Source: Lichtheimia corymbifera B2541 (lineage: Eukaryota > Mucoromycota > Mucoromycetes > Mucorales > Lichtheimiaceae). From it: a stretch of 17,677 nt of DNA. The translations under genes and the position numbers were made by a program. The notes beneath the pieces were generated by a model. The model saw only the letters and a list, made by a program, of their open reading frames with translations. It was not told where the DNA came from and made no database searches. Position 1 is the first letter of the stretch, and each line of letters starts with the position of its first letter. Of this stretch, positions 9,033 through 17,677 are shown in pieces. The DNA is taken from contig JNEU01000537.1 in NCBI GenBank assembly GCA_000697475.1, positions 1 to 17,677 of the forward strand. Direction: 5' to 3'.

Positions 9033-10729
9033 TTATGTAACGGGTGGTAATGACCCGCTTTTCATCACTGTGCATGTGAGATGGGGCATTTTACGTTTCA
9101 ATTGTGCAATAGCGTTTGAATCAAAGCTTCTCATCTTCAAATGCAATAAATCAAGATGTCGAAAGCACTCCAAGTCTTTGAACCTGTCATATGGAATCCT
9201 GCCTGAAACAATAATCAGATTTTTGAGGTGCGGGTGTTCAGATAATGGTAGGATCCATTTAACCGGCAAGACAAAAGGCGGAAACGTCAATGTAACTTTT
9301 TCAACGGAGTTGAGTCCACGCGAAACAAGGAGGATGAGTATTTCCATTAGGTGTTCATCACCGAGATATGCAAGTGATAGCTCCAGGGTCTTGAGTTTCT
9401 GTAATCGTGAGATCGGAAATACTGAAGCACCACTATGTGCAGGTGGATTGGTGATTAGACACTTGACATCTTGGAGGGATGAGGCTGCGCCTAGCTGAAC
9501 ATGGTGACTCAGGAATCGATGTATATCCACCTCGCTGGAAGATATCGAGCACTCCAACTCAATTGATCTCACAGGGCGACCGATCAAGGCATTCAGTATT
9601 TCCCCTTCTACGCAACCGCCACCAATAGACTTCACATATTCGATATTCGGAGCACGTAATATAATCCATCGAAGAAGGTTGATCATGTCGGCCACCATAG
9701 TATGAGGAAATCGCAAGGAGCAAAGTTGATTGAATACCACAGGATCGTCAGCCAAATGGACACAGGTGTCGAATCCAGAAAAGTGCCTTGTAACGCAAAT
9801 GCCTGGAGAGTACCATGGTGACGTTTCATCAAATCCCCAATGAGATCACCATAGAGTGGTATACCTTGAAGGGAGATCAATCGTAATCCTTCCAAGCCCT
9901 CTTGTTGAAGCAGAGACTTTTCTGTACCCGATACAACACTCGTATTGCCTAGTAATAGCTGCTGTAGATATGGGCAGCGTTTCAAGATCATATGCAAGTG
10001 CTTCAGCTGAATTGGAGGATGCGTCAATCGCAGTAAACGCAAAGCTGGGAAATGCGTAAAGAGTTGCGTATCGAGAGAGTTCTTCAATCGGCTGTATATA
10101 ACCTCAAGGTGGTGTATCTTTGGGTAAATGGAATTGTGACATGCGGCAAAAGATAAACCCAAGCCTGCATCCATTGTAAGCTTCAGTTTAATATCCTCGG
10201 GGCATTGATTGAGCATATCGCTTAAATGCAGTGGGACGCCCTTCATATTGAACTTGATATGGAGGCATTGCAGATTAGGGATCGATCGCAGTAGCTCCGT
10301 CCATGCTTCCTGAAAACCCGTTACTAGATGATGGCTTATGAGTGCTGCTAGTCAACGCTATACATCCGTTCCACCATTACCTTTGATTTTTAAATGGCGC
10401 AGTGAAGAAAAATGGGCATAACGAACAAGTTTGTAAAGCTCTTCCTCGCTCTCGGCGGTTATGCTGATTGTTCTGATGTAAGGTGCCACTGCTTGCACTT
10501 GGATCCAATCCACACTCGATAACAACCAATCGCATTCAAGATGGAAATGAAGACTGTCGTTTGCACAGATTCGTTTGCACCACGTCGTGCATACTGCAAA
10601 GTAATTCCGTCGCTCATGCAGCATAAAGGGTGTACCATCGTATTCGATGATCCTAGGGACAATGCATTCGACTACAATTTCCAAAGGCAACTCGCTGACG
10701 ATATCAAATCGTTTTTCTTGAGAAGGCAT
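9033..10729 (-). pseudogene. F-box/LRR gene without TPR part, one-base frameshift
   Basis: The exons are 10381-10729 and 9033-10323, with an intron of 57 nt (10324-10380, GTAATG...CATCTAG) that contains an in-frame TAG. ATG 10727-10729 gives MPSQEKRFDIVSELPLEIVV, an F-box start at the very N-terminus; the frame is open up to ATG 10840, but the added 37 residues are not family-like. LRRs follow (LRHLKIKG, then LQCLHIKF, IHHLEVIY, LRLLRLTH, LQQLLLGN). Near 9779-9782 the frame changes by one base: upstream it reads ALQGTF, and downstream homology resumes in the other frame with DDPVVFNQLCSLRF and runs to the stop at 9033-9035. No GT-AG intron explains the switch; loss of one base from the TTTT run (minus strand) would. 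With that base the product would be about 546 residues. It is either a recent pseudogene or an assembly error. Compared with its paralogues it lacks the TPR block. Confidence 0.75.
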
Positions 10730-10840
10730 GAAGACCAATATGCGATGAGGGTGGTGGGAGAAAAAAGTGGGAAAAGAAGCAAACAGGGCTTGGTAGCAAC
10801 GAGAGCTGGAAACCATCACTGTTTTACGTGACAGTCTCAT

Positions 10841-11749
10841 GTGACAGTCTCATGATCCAACATTCATTGGTTGATTTTTAATACCATCCCATGCCTATTG
10901 GATAGCAAACACCCATAATATTTTGACCCTTTCCCCCTGAAGTAAACGAAGATACAAAGAACACAAGAAAGGGGCAAGGATAAGTCCTTTGAGATTGATG
11001 TTTATTCTGAAGACAAAATGATGGTTCTTTTATATCTTTACTATCTGAAACTGCAGCTGTATGGAAAAGACGATTAGGATGAAGAAAAGATTTGCATGAA
11101 CGTATCGGGTGAGAGAATGATGGTGAGAATGTAAAATCTTTCCAAGATGTCGGATCAAGTTGTGAGTGCATTATTGCCATTGGTGTGCTTACCAAGAGGT
11201 CTATCTTATCTATGTATAATTGGCTGTATGTTTAATCTCATTCTCTTTCCATGGATGATCTTACTTATGTAATCCTGTGTGGACCATTCATGATGTAGGG
11301 ATAGTTTAACCGTGGTTCTAGATAACGGGTGATATGCTTAAATGATTATCATGGATGTGTGCCTGATATTGATGTTGGCCAATGTTACGTGTCTTTATTG
11401 AAGAAAATATCTATGTACACAACACCCCCTCTACGAGTTCTTCTATCATGTGAATTTATCCAATGGCATCACTGATTAATTAGGTAGCAAGTGGACAACA
11501 ACTTTATAATGTAAATTAAACGACTATCGAGTGAATGGGTGCTAACTGGTCACTTCAATGCTTCCAACTTGCGTATCAATATGAATATCTCGACCTCTGG
11601 TTGTAGACAAATTGGAATGCTGAATCATTTAGCATCTTGTAAATTTCAGCGTCCAGTGAGTAAAGAGTGAGATGAAAGACTAGAATCCGTTGTAGCTGTC
11701 CTAGACACGAAGCCAGTAATGGTGCATTACCACTCAAACAAGTGCCATG
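10841..11749. other. Intergenic stretch, nothing recognised
   Basis: This separates two same-strand F-box genes. It contains one 105-codon minus-strand frame (10878-11195) with no domain, no matching splice structure and no family resemblance. The stretch 11200-11749 is AT-rich without long open frames. It presumably holds the promoter of the gene to its left and the 3' region of the gene to its right. Confidence 0.5.
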
Positions 11750-13267
11750 CTAGGCAATGGTTTTGAAGTTAGTATGGGTTGACAAGATGCTGATAATGCT
11801 GTAATCAATGGGTAACGAAGGCGCCGTCAAAGTAAATCGTTCCAATCCAGGGCATCCAGAAGCGATCTTGGGGATAAAAGGTAACACCACTCGATTCATA
11901 ACTCGTGGTAATATACAGCATACTTCGAGCTGCCTCAATTGTTCCAATTGCGGGATGAGCAAGGCCCATGAATCTGATAGCGAGTGCTTCTCAAACTCGA
12001 TACGGATCTCTGTCAGGTTCGATTGCTGGTCAAGGTTTAGATGGTGTTGGATAAATTGCTTTTCGCTCTCCTGAAATGCCTCACTTGCCGTTAATCCAAT
12101 TCTGGAGAAATGACGATGACTTGGGATCATGAGCTCGTGAAAAACAGCAGCCTGCCATCTTCCATACACAGTTTGCACCGATTCAAGTTGAGGAACGTGC
12201 TGTACTAGCCGCACGATCAAAGGGATGTAGCAGTCGTCACCGAGAGAAAGATAGGATATCTGGCGCAATCGCTTGAATGTAACACCCAGGGCCGTCGCGT
12301 GTTCCAGAACCGTGCATGGCGTAGAAAAATGAATGCGAGGTCCAATGTCAATGCTTTCAATACTGTCGCAATGCTGGACAATATATTTGATCAAATCGTT
12401 CCCTTTAAACTCGTGGCTTGTTCCCGGCTTCTTTACAGTCACTGCATGTAATCCTTGATGACCTTGAATGTCGCTGATATCGGGAAGGCACAGGGAAGAA
12501 TGGGTTGGGAAGAAGAGTTGCTGCAATAACGGACACGATTGTTGGATTGTCTGAAAAATGGAAGAATCTGGTGTGGGCATGATGCTCAATAGCTGTAGCT
12601 GAGGAACTGATCGAAGGATTGCATGCATATCATCCATCTTCAGGTTGCAGTCGATGAGATCCAATTTTTGGAGCTTTGGGTACTGGCATGATACAGGAGT
12701 CGATTCGAAATGACCACGTCTAATGGATAGTGCCATCAAATTCTGGCATCGATCGAGATAGTCGCATAGTCGGTAAGAGGTCACGCGCGTATACTGATAT
12801 TTATAGCGAACAGTGAGCTGTGTCAATGATGCACCCAATGCATGTAAAAGCGTTAAAAACTGGTTGAATGGTTTGGAATAAACTCCTGCAAAGGTATATA
12901 TCAATATATATTCACTTGCGTACCCATCCTGTTTCTTACCATCCATATGCAAGGTTTTCAGTGCTGTAAACGTCATGCATCGTGTGAGCTGATCCGCCAT
13001 TCCATCCTGAGGCCCACATACGGTAAATGATTTGATATAAGGAGCCATATCCAATAGATAGCCATAGTCCCTTGCTGAGAAACGTATAGGTGCATAGCCT
13101 GGAGAAGGACCAATACGGAAAGTCAAACTGTTTGCCATTGCTATCCTTTGCTGCCAAGTACGACATGTATCCAAATAGCCGTATATTCCTCTTCCAATAT
13201 GAATCTCCTTTTTGTCTCTGAAAATCCGGGGAATGATGTTTGACAGCACTATCTCCAATGGTAGCAT
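11750..13267 (-). CDS. F-box/LRR portion of a split TPR/F-box/LRR gene
   Basis: The frame is 505 codons; removing an in-frame 54-nt intron at 12886-12939 (GTAAGA...TTTGCAG) leaves 487. The F-box begins upstream of the first ATG as RIDVFT, then MLPLEIVLSNIIPRI and WQQRI, so the ATG at 13267 would give a slightly shortened F-box. LRRs cover the rest (TALKTLHMD, LTQLTVRY, NLMALSIRR, KLQKLDLIDC, LQLLSIMP, LRQLEVCC, LERFTLTA). In the same frame 17 codons upstream of the ATG is a TAA (13319-13321), and the TPR-like half of the gene lies beyond in another frame (13332-13649). The LRR half has no further damage across more than 480 codons, which argues that it is either recently broken or still used from ATG 13267. 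If made, it could act as an F-box receptor lacking the TPR block. Substrate unknown. Confidence 0.75.
   Translation of the reverse strand: MLPLEIVLSNIIPRIFRDKKEIHIGRGIYGYLDTCRTWQQRIAMANSLTFRIGPSPGYAPIRFSARDYGYLLDMAPYIKSFTVCGPQDGMADQLTRCMTFTALKTLHMDGKKQDGYASEYILIYTFAGVYSKPFNQFLTLLHALGASLTQLTVRYKYQYTRVTSYRLCDYLDRCQNLMALSIRRGHFESTPVSCQYPKLQKLDLIDCNLKMDDMHAILRSVPQLQLLSIMPTPDSSIFQTIQQSCPLLQQLFFPTHSSLCLPDISDIQGHQGLHAVTVKKPGTSHEFKGNDLIKYIVQHCDSIESIDIGPRIHFSTPCTVLEHATALGVTFKRLRQISYLSLGDDCYIPLIVRLVQHVPQLESVQTVYGRWQAAVFHELMIPSHRHFSRIGLTASEAFQESEKQFIQHHLNLDQQSNLTEIRIEFEKHSLSDSWALLIPQLEQLRQLEVCCILPRVMNRVVLPFIPKIASGCPGLERFTLTAPSLPIDYSIISILSTHTNFKTIA
12886..12939 (-). other. In-frame 54-nt intron in the split F-box gene
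   Basis: GTAAGA...CCTTTGCAG, 54 nt, no in-frame stop. It interrupts the codon after LKTLHMD in phase 1, the same alignment position and phase as the introns at 7003-7059 and 10324-10380. Confidence 0.7.
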
Positions 13268-13321
13268 GGTGAAAACGTCGATACGTTTGTTGAGCGTCTC
13301 TTGTGAAGCCGCTTTTGCTTA

Positions 13322-13649
13322 CAAGAGCCGTTCATATCCATCGCCTGATGTTGGTATGTTGCAAACCGTTATCATAAATGTCGATAGCTGACGCGTGATA
13401 TCCATAACAAGAAAAGAGTGCCCCAGCACAGAGGTATCCCACTGACGAGGTAGGTGCAATGCTGATCGCAGCTGTTGCATCGCTCATGGCGGCATTGACT
13501 TGAACACAATCTGCAAGTAACCACGATCTTGAATTCAGGGTTGACACAAGCTTTTGAACGCAATCGTGCACATTGGTTGACCGTTGATCGAGTTGCTGAT
13601 TCCTTGTGGTGTTGCCGATCGCAATGGGGACACCAGTTTCAGGCAGCAT
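13322..13649 (-). pseudogene. Detached TPR-like N-terminus of the split F-box gene
   Basis: From ATG 13649 the frame reads about 100 residues and ends in TGA at 13332-13334. Its core aligns with the N-terminal block of the full-length paralogue (SSVGYLCAGALFSCYGYHAS ... IYDNGLQH, against SPLGYIREATIYSEQG ... ICNEGLRM). Just after GLQHTN the family frame continues one base over: SGDGYERLL, TAA, AKAASQETLNKRIDVFTMLP, which matches the paralogue run from TRYDTLHQ to IRIDFITQLP. So a one-base shift near 13345-13352 plus a TAA (13319-13321) separate it from the F-box frame. No intron of plausible size restores the frame. Translated alone, it would be a short TPR-like protein with no F-box. Confidence 0.65.
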
Positions 13650-13739
13650 GTCGAGATTCAGTGCAATTCAGAGAGCAGAAGCAAGGCTTATACATGCAGC
13701 GTACACAACAAAATAGAGCGCCATTCTGTAACACGTGAT

Positions 13740-14569
13740 TTGGTTGGCTGACAGTATCCCCCATGCTACCCACCCATAAACTCTCCAGCACAACCACCTT
13801 TATATCTAACACCTGTATACTATCAGCATAATAATTAAAACCATGCACTCTCTGGTACAAATGAAATTCCCTTGTATATGCGTCTTCCATCACAAACATC
13901 CGTCATGGATGATAATGACTATTGCAGTAAATAAAACACGTGATCGCATCAAGTGTATAATAGCAGCGCCAGACATAGACCATCCTTGATTGTTTGACCA
14001 TCACCATGATGAATCAAATGCTTAATAGCCCTACCACAACCATCTTGTTCATTTGTTTGTTACACGAGGAATGCAACATGTACCGGCTTTCCCCCATGGT
14101 TACAATTACCACTACATATATTTTTTCGATGGATGGTAAGGCCGCAGGCAGGATTATTCAATGGTCTACCACTTTTGCTTCGTCATATATCTAACACCAG
14201 CATATATAACAAACCACAGATGTAATCATATGCATTGCACATTGATTGACAGTTAACGGAACATGGTGGTGATATTGTATGCTTCCTCATGGAAACAGAC
14301 AAGGATACATGCCTATGTCATTGCCTTTGAGACATTGGTGTTTAGAGAAGCCGAATATTTATTTAAGTGAAAAGCATAAGATTCCAGCTTTGCTTTGTCA
14401 TATAGCATTCCGCAACCTCGCCTTCTGTTTGCATTTACCATGCGGAGCAACTTTGTGATAGTAAAAGCATAATGCTTACAACTTGTGAGATTCTAATCTA
14501 CGTGCATCCTTATGTTTTCCTATGCGATAAGCAGTTCCCTACGTGGAAAGTAAGGCCTGCCTTGTATTT
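13740..14569. other. Intergenic stretch, nothing recognised
   Basis: Upstream flank of the split F-box gene. There are short open frames on both strands, none with a domain or convincing splice sites. It probably contains the promoter of that gene. No RNA gene or repeat was seen before the tandem array starts at about 14570. Confidence 0.45.
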
Positions 14570-15771
14570 CCAAATGATACTGTGTAGCTGATAATGAATC
14601 CTACGCATACGCTATTACTGGCCCATTTATAGTGCTGACCATATTCCATGCTCGTATTCAAAGTGCTAGATGAACCTTAAAGTGTTAATGAGAACACGGT
14701 TCACCAGCATCATGATACGTATCCTGTGTCAAAGTTTCAAGCTGTAACAATGCAACCTCATCCTGAGCGCTCATCAAATGCATGCATTTTCTAATCGCGT
14801 TGTCCGCTTTTAAAATCACAGAATGGAAGGTATGTTTTTTAAATGAATGGATTTCATCAGCATGCCATCGCGGACCATCGCACTAAATTTCAAAGCACAA
14901 AAGGTGGGATCCCATGATAATGGATATTGACTGGGAGTCCATCAATCCGGCGCATACCCTATCTCCGACCGCCTTATAGTGTTTGCCTTATTATATGCTT
15001 GCATTCTAAATCTCACAATGAGCCATCACCCATTTATAGGAACAAAAATGACCAGCGTGACGAGAAGTATTCCATAGCAAAGTTTCAAGCTGTAACAATC
15101 CAACCTCATCCTAAGCGCTCATCGAATGCATGCATTTTCTAATCAGGTCGCCCGCTTCTAAATTTTCACAATGAATGGTATGGTTTTGGCATGAATGGGT
15201 TTCATCAGCAAGTCATCGCGGACCGTCTCACCAAATTTGAAGCCTAAAAAATGGAATCCCAAGGTACTGCATATTGGCTGGCTGCTCATCAATCCTGCGC
15301 ATACCCCCACTCCGACCCATTTATAGTGTCTACCATAGTACATACTCCCATTCAAAACATTCCAATGAACCATGAGCTCTTTATGAGAACAAATTTGGAC
15401 AGCATGATTGTAAGTGTCCTGTGTCAACGTTTCAAGCTCAAAGCATGCGATCTGATCCTCAAGGCTCCTTTAATGCATGAATTTCTCAGTATCCGCGTCC
15501 CCATTTGAATTCTCATAATGAAAGGTCCGGTTTTTAAATGAATGGAATTCATCAGCATGTTCTAGCGGTGCGTCTCACCAAATTGCAAGTACAGAACGTG
15601 GAATCTCAAGTTACTGCATATTGGCTGGCGATCCATCAATCTGACGCATACCCCCCGCTCCGACCAATTTATAATGTTTACCGTATTACATACTCGCATT
15701 CAAAAACTTCTAACCAACCTTGAGCTCTTTATGAGAACAAAGGTGACCAGCATGGGGACAGGTATTCGGAG
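14570..15771. repeat. Tandem array of a 348-bp unit, about 3.4 diverged copies
   Basis: Anchors recur at a constant spacing: CAAAGTTTCAAGCTG at 14730 and 15078 and CAACGTTTCAAGCTC at 15425 (348 and 347 bp); TTCATCAGCA at 14853, 15201 and 15548; CATTTATAGTG-like strings near 14626 and 15320, with related forms near 14970 and 15667. A partial copy precedes the first anchor from about 14570, and the last copy ends near 15771. Copies differ by many substitutions and small indels but stay collinear. No open frame is conserved between copies, so it looks noncoding. It is too long and too diverged for CRISPR and lies in a eukaryotic context. It may be a satellite or an old local amplification. Confidence 0.85.
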
Positions 15772-16397
15772 TGGGAGTAGCAAGCTGTTTTTCAGATCTA
15801 GGCGCCTGACTCATATAAGAGGTTGAGATGCAGAGCGGCCATGTGGTGTAGCAAAGGGGAGCATGTAAGACTTTAAGATACAGTCCTATTGGCATATTCC
15901 ACCAAAACTGGATTTTGAATGAGGTTGGGCCATAACATATCATCCGATCGCTTATAATTACTATCACCCAAATAATCCAGAAGCTCTGGTTTCATATCCT
16001 AATACCCAATTTATGACGCATATCGCTTGTGGAATGTTCCAAGTGTAAGCAATAATGGTTGCCTGCTTTATACCCTGTGGTAAACGTCAATAGGCCAAGT
16101 GCCAAATTAGACTTGCATGAAACATCGGTCGCTTTATTTGTATATAACACATCTTATACACCGAGTTGATATATCTAAGACATGACACAATACCGAGGAT
16201 AATAATACATGCATAATGATAATGATGATAATAATGTAAATACCCGATACATAATAATGGGCATGAACAGTATATAAGTAGTGATATGGTATAGGTGAAA
16301 TAAACATCAGTTCCAAGATACTTTCTTAGTCTCTTTATTGATTGAATCTTATCGTGCCCTTCACATTTTTTTATCTTGAGTTTTGATACACCTTACC
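15772..16397. promoter_or_regulatory. 5' region of the Gag gene, possible LTR and leader
   Basis: AT-rich DNA between the tandem array and the Gag start. It has an ATAATG/GATAAT-rich microsatellite (about 16201-16257), TATATAAG at 16271-16278 about 120 nt before the ATG, and AATAAA near 16300, an order (TATA, then poly(A) signal, then leader) expected in an LTR. A TG...CA segment such as about 16183-16367 (TGACACAAT to CTTCACA) could be the LTR, but no primer-binding site was recognised and the second LTR is outside the window. Bounds are uncertain. Confidence 0.35.
16271..16278 (+). promoter_or_regulatory. TATA box for the Gag gene
   Basis: TATATAAG, about 120 nt before ATG 16398 in an AT-rich stretch, placed as expected for the retrotransposon transcript. 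Confidence 0.45.
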
Positions 16398-17677
16398 ATG
16401 TCCAACAACAATAACGGAAACCAACCCGAGCCTATGGAGGATGTCAACATGACGGATGCTTCTGCTGTCCAACGTGCTGGTGACAACAACAATGCTTCTC
16501 CAGCCAATAACAACCAGGGTACTCCACATGGTGAACCTCAAGGCAACAACAATCAGCAAGATCAATCTCAAGGTGGTCCTACGGATAGACCTTGGGTGCC
16601 AGATGTCACCGATGCTCTCAACATGGATGATTTGCTTGGTGATTTGGAGCCTGGAGCCACTACGGAACAAGTCATGGCGGCATTGGAACAACACATACAA
16701 AGATTGGATGCCACGCTTATCGATTTGGCTACTGGTGACAACCAAAGACGCTTTTCGATGGTAACTCGCCGTCGTGATGAAATGCAGGAACGCTTATCTA
16801 CATTGAGACGCATTAACAATCCTGATGGATCTGTTACTAATGCTAATACTAATAATCAAAATACATTGGTACCACGCCAATTGCCAGCTTTTCAGTTCCA
16901 TGGTGGTGCACGCCATTCTAGACACAAAGCTCGTTTTGACTCTGCTCAGTCTTTCCTTGAAGAATTCCGTACGGTATTGGAAGGACATAGCCTCGATGTA
17001 GAACAACACTGGCGTCGTTTGATGCCACTTACCGTCAACTCAAACAGTCGTGCTTGGTTGCGTGAGGTGATGGGTAAGGACAGTGTGACAAATTGGCAAT
17101 CTTTCTGCAATGAAATTATCAAACAGTACTCGCCACCTTATACAATGTTCTATCGTCGTTATCGCCTACGTACCATGAGACAAGGTGCTGGCGAGTCTCT
17201 GCGACAATATTCCACAAAGTATCAAGAATATGCCGTGAAAACCGGTATTGCCAATAACCAAGAGCTCGTATTCAACTACTTGTGCTCACTACATCGCCGT
17301 TACCCCAAACGGTCTTGGTCCTTGGTTCATAACAACTATGGCGAGAACATTCCTGAGGAGCTGGAACCAATTGTGCAGTTGGTGATGACTCTCTCTTCAG
17401 GCGAAAGAGCTCCAGAGGAGGAAGATTTTTTCAGCAGCGATTCAAGTGACTCAAATTCTGACTCTGAATCCAGTGATTCCGATTCCCATCGGCATAAACG
17501 ACGTCGATCTGCTGCAAAGGGCAAGGGTAAGGCTAAGGCCAAGAAGATGAAGACTGGTAATTGCCCTATACATCGTGGTGCTAGTCACGACGAAGAAAAT
17601 TGCAATGTGCTGAAGAAGCATGTCAACTCTGCTTTGGCACGACAAGCTTCATCCCAGGCTTCCAGCTCTCGTTCCAC
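16398..17677 (+). CDS. gag: Ty3/gypsy-type retrotransposon Gag (3' partial)
   Basis: The frame is open from ATG 16398 to the last base (426 codons and 2 nt) with no stop, so the gene continues past the window. From the N-terminus: an Asn/Gln-rich start (residues 1-60); a charged helical stretch at about 90-140; a capsid-like region at about 160-330 (LPAFQFHGG, SFLEEFRTVL, WLREVMG, WQSFCNEIIKQYSPPY, RTMRQGAGESLRQYSTKY); an acidic Ser/Asp tract at about 345-365; a basic Lys/Arg tract at about 366-386; and a zinc-knuckle-like C389-X2-H392-X4-H397-X4-C402. Gag forms the particle that packages element RNA. The QGxxESLxxYxxxY pattern is the usual retrotransposon Gag signature. No Pol motif is seen before the window ends, so order and clade cannot be confirmed. 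The coding frame is clean, suggesting a young element. Confidence 0.85.
   Translation, partial: MSNNNNGNQPEPMEDVNMTDASAVQRAGDNNNASPANNNQGTPHGEPQGNNNQQDQSQGGPTDRPWVPDVTDALNMDDLLGDLEPGATTEQVMAALEQHIQRLDATLIDLATGDNQRRFSMVTRRRDEMQERLSTLRRINNPDGSVTNANTNNQNTLVPRQLPAFQFHGGARHSRHKARFDSAQSFLEEFRTVLEGHSLDVEQHWRRLMPLTVNSNSRAWLREVMGKDSVTNWQSFCNEIIKQYSPPYTMFYRRYRLRTMRQGAGESLRQYSTKYQEYAVKTGIANNQELVFNYLCSLHRRYPKRSWSLVHNNYGENIPEELEPIVQLVMTLSSGERAPEEEDFFSSDSSDSNSDSESSDSDSHRHKRRRSAAKGKGKAKAKKMKTGNCPIHRGASHDEENCNVLKKHVNSALARQASSQASSSRS

Noticed and set aside
9036..9060. A further copy of the GGGTCATTT palindrome near 9041-9056
   Set aside because: Only a short partial match (TAATGACCCGC) inside coding sequence; no palindrome.
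9001..9498. 165-codon open frame on the plus strand
   Set aside because: It lies antisense to the LRR region of the minus-strand F-box gene and has no domain.
10878..11195. 105-codon minus frame as a gene
   Set aside because: Low-complexity Ser/Phe/His-rich product, no family resemblance and no convincing signals.
14570..15771. CRISPR array
   Set aside because: The unit is about 348 bp with no short identical repeats or spacers, and the context is eukaryotic.
16371..16397. tRNA primer-binding site in front of Gag
   Set aside because: No stretch beginning TGG with clear complementarity to a tRNA 3' end could be recognised by eye.

Overview
The window looks like nuclear DNA from a filamentous fungus, most likely an early-diverging (mucoralean, Lichtheimia/Absidia-like) species. 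The reasons are moderate GC, very short GT-AG introns (41-61 nt) often with CTAAC/CTAAT-type branch sites, AATAAA poly(A) signals, and a local family of N-terminal-repeat (TPR-like)/F-box/LRR proteins of the kind expanded in Mucorales. The taxonomic placement is inference; no rRNA or barcode is present.

Layout. (1) 1-2403, plus strand: 3' part of a multi-intron integrase-type (DDE) gene with an H2C2 zinc-binding module, rve core, long acidic linker and a Cys-rich CXC-like tail, resembling the KRBA2/SCAND3/Ginger type of cellular or transposon integrase. (2) 2673-2805: cluster of GC-rich palindromes built on GAAATGACCCGGGTCATTTC. (3) 2806-3126, minus: a TPR-type N-terminus cut off at the palindromes and carrying an in-frame TAG. 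(4) 3127-5670: no confident gene. (5) 5735-7774, minus: intact TPR/F-box/LRR gene with one in-frame intron. (6) 8298-8708, plus: small three-exon gene whose first coding exon is only ATGG. (7) 9033-10729, minus: F-box/LRR gene lacking the TPR part and carrying a one-base frameshift. (8) 11750-13649, minus: TPR/F-box/LRR gene split at the TPR/F-box junction by a frameshift plus a TAA. (9) 14570-15771: about 3.4 copies of a diverged 348-bp tandem repeat. (10) 16271-17677, plus: promoter and start of a Ty3/gypsy-type Gag gene whose frame is still open at the window end.

Interpretation. The core is a same-strand cluster of F-box/LRR paralogues at different stages of life: one full-length, one that has lost its N-terminus and is frameshifted, one split, and one reduced to a stub. 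Mobile-element genes lie on both sides. F-box proteins are normally substrate receptors of SCF ubiquitin ligases, with the F-box binding Skp1 and the LRRs binding the target. No substrate can be named from the sequence. The three copies long enough to show it share an intron at the same place and in the same phase, which ties them to one ancestral gene. The element genes are unrelated to the F-box genes and probably contribute to the rearrangement.
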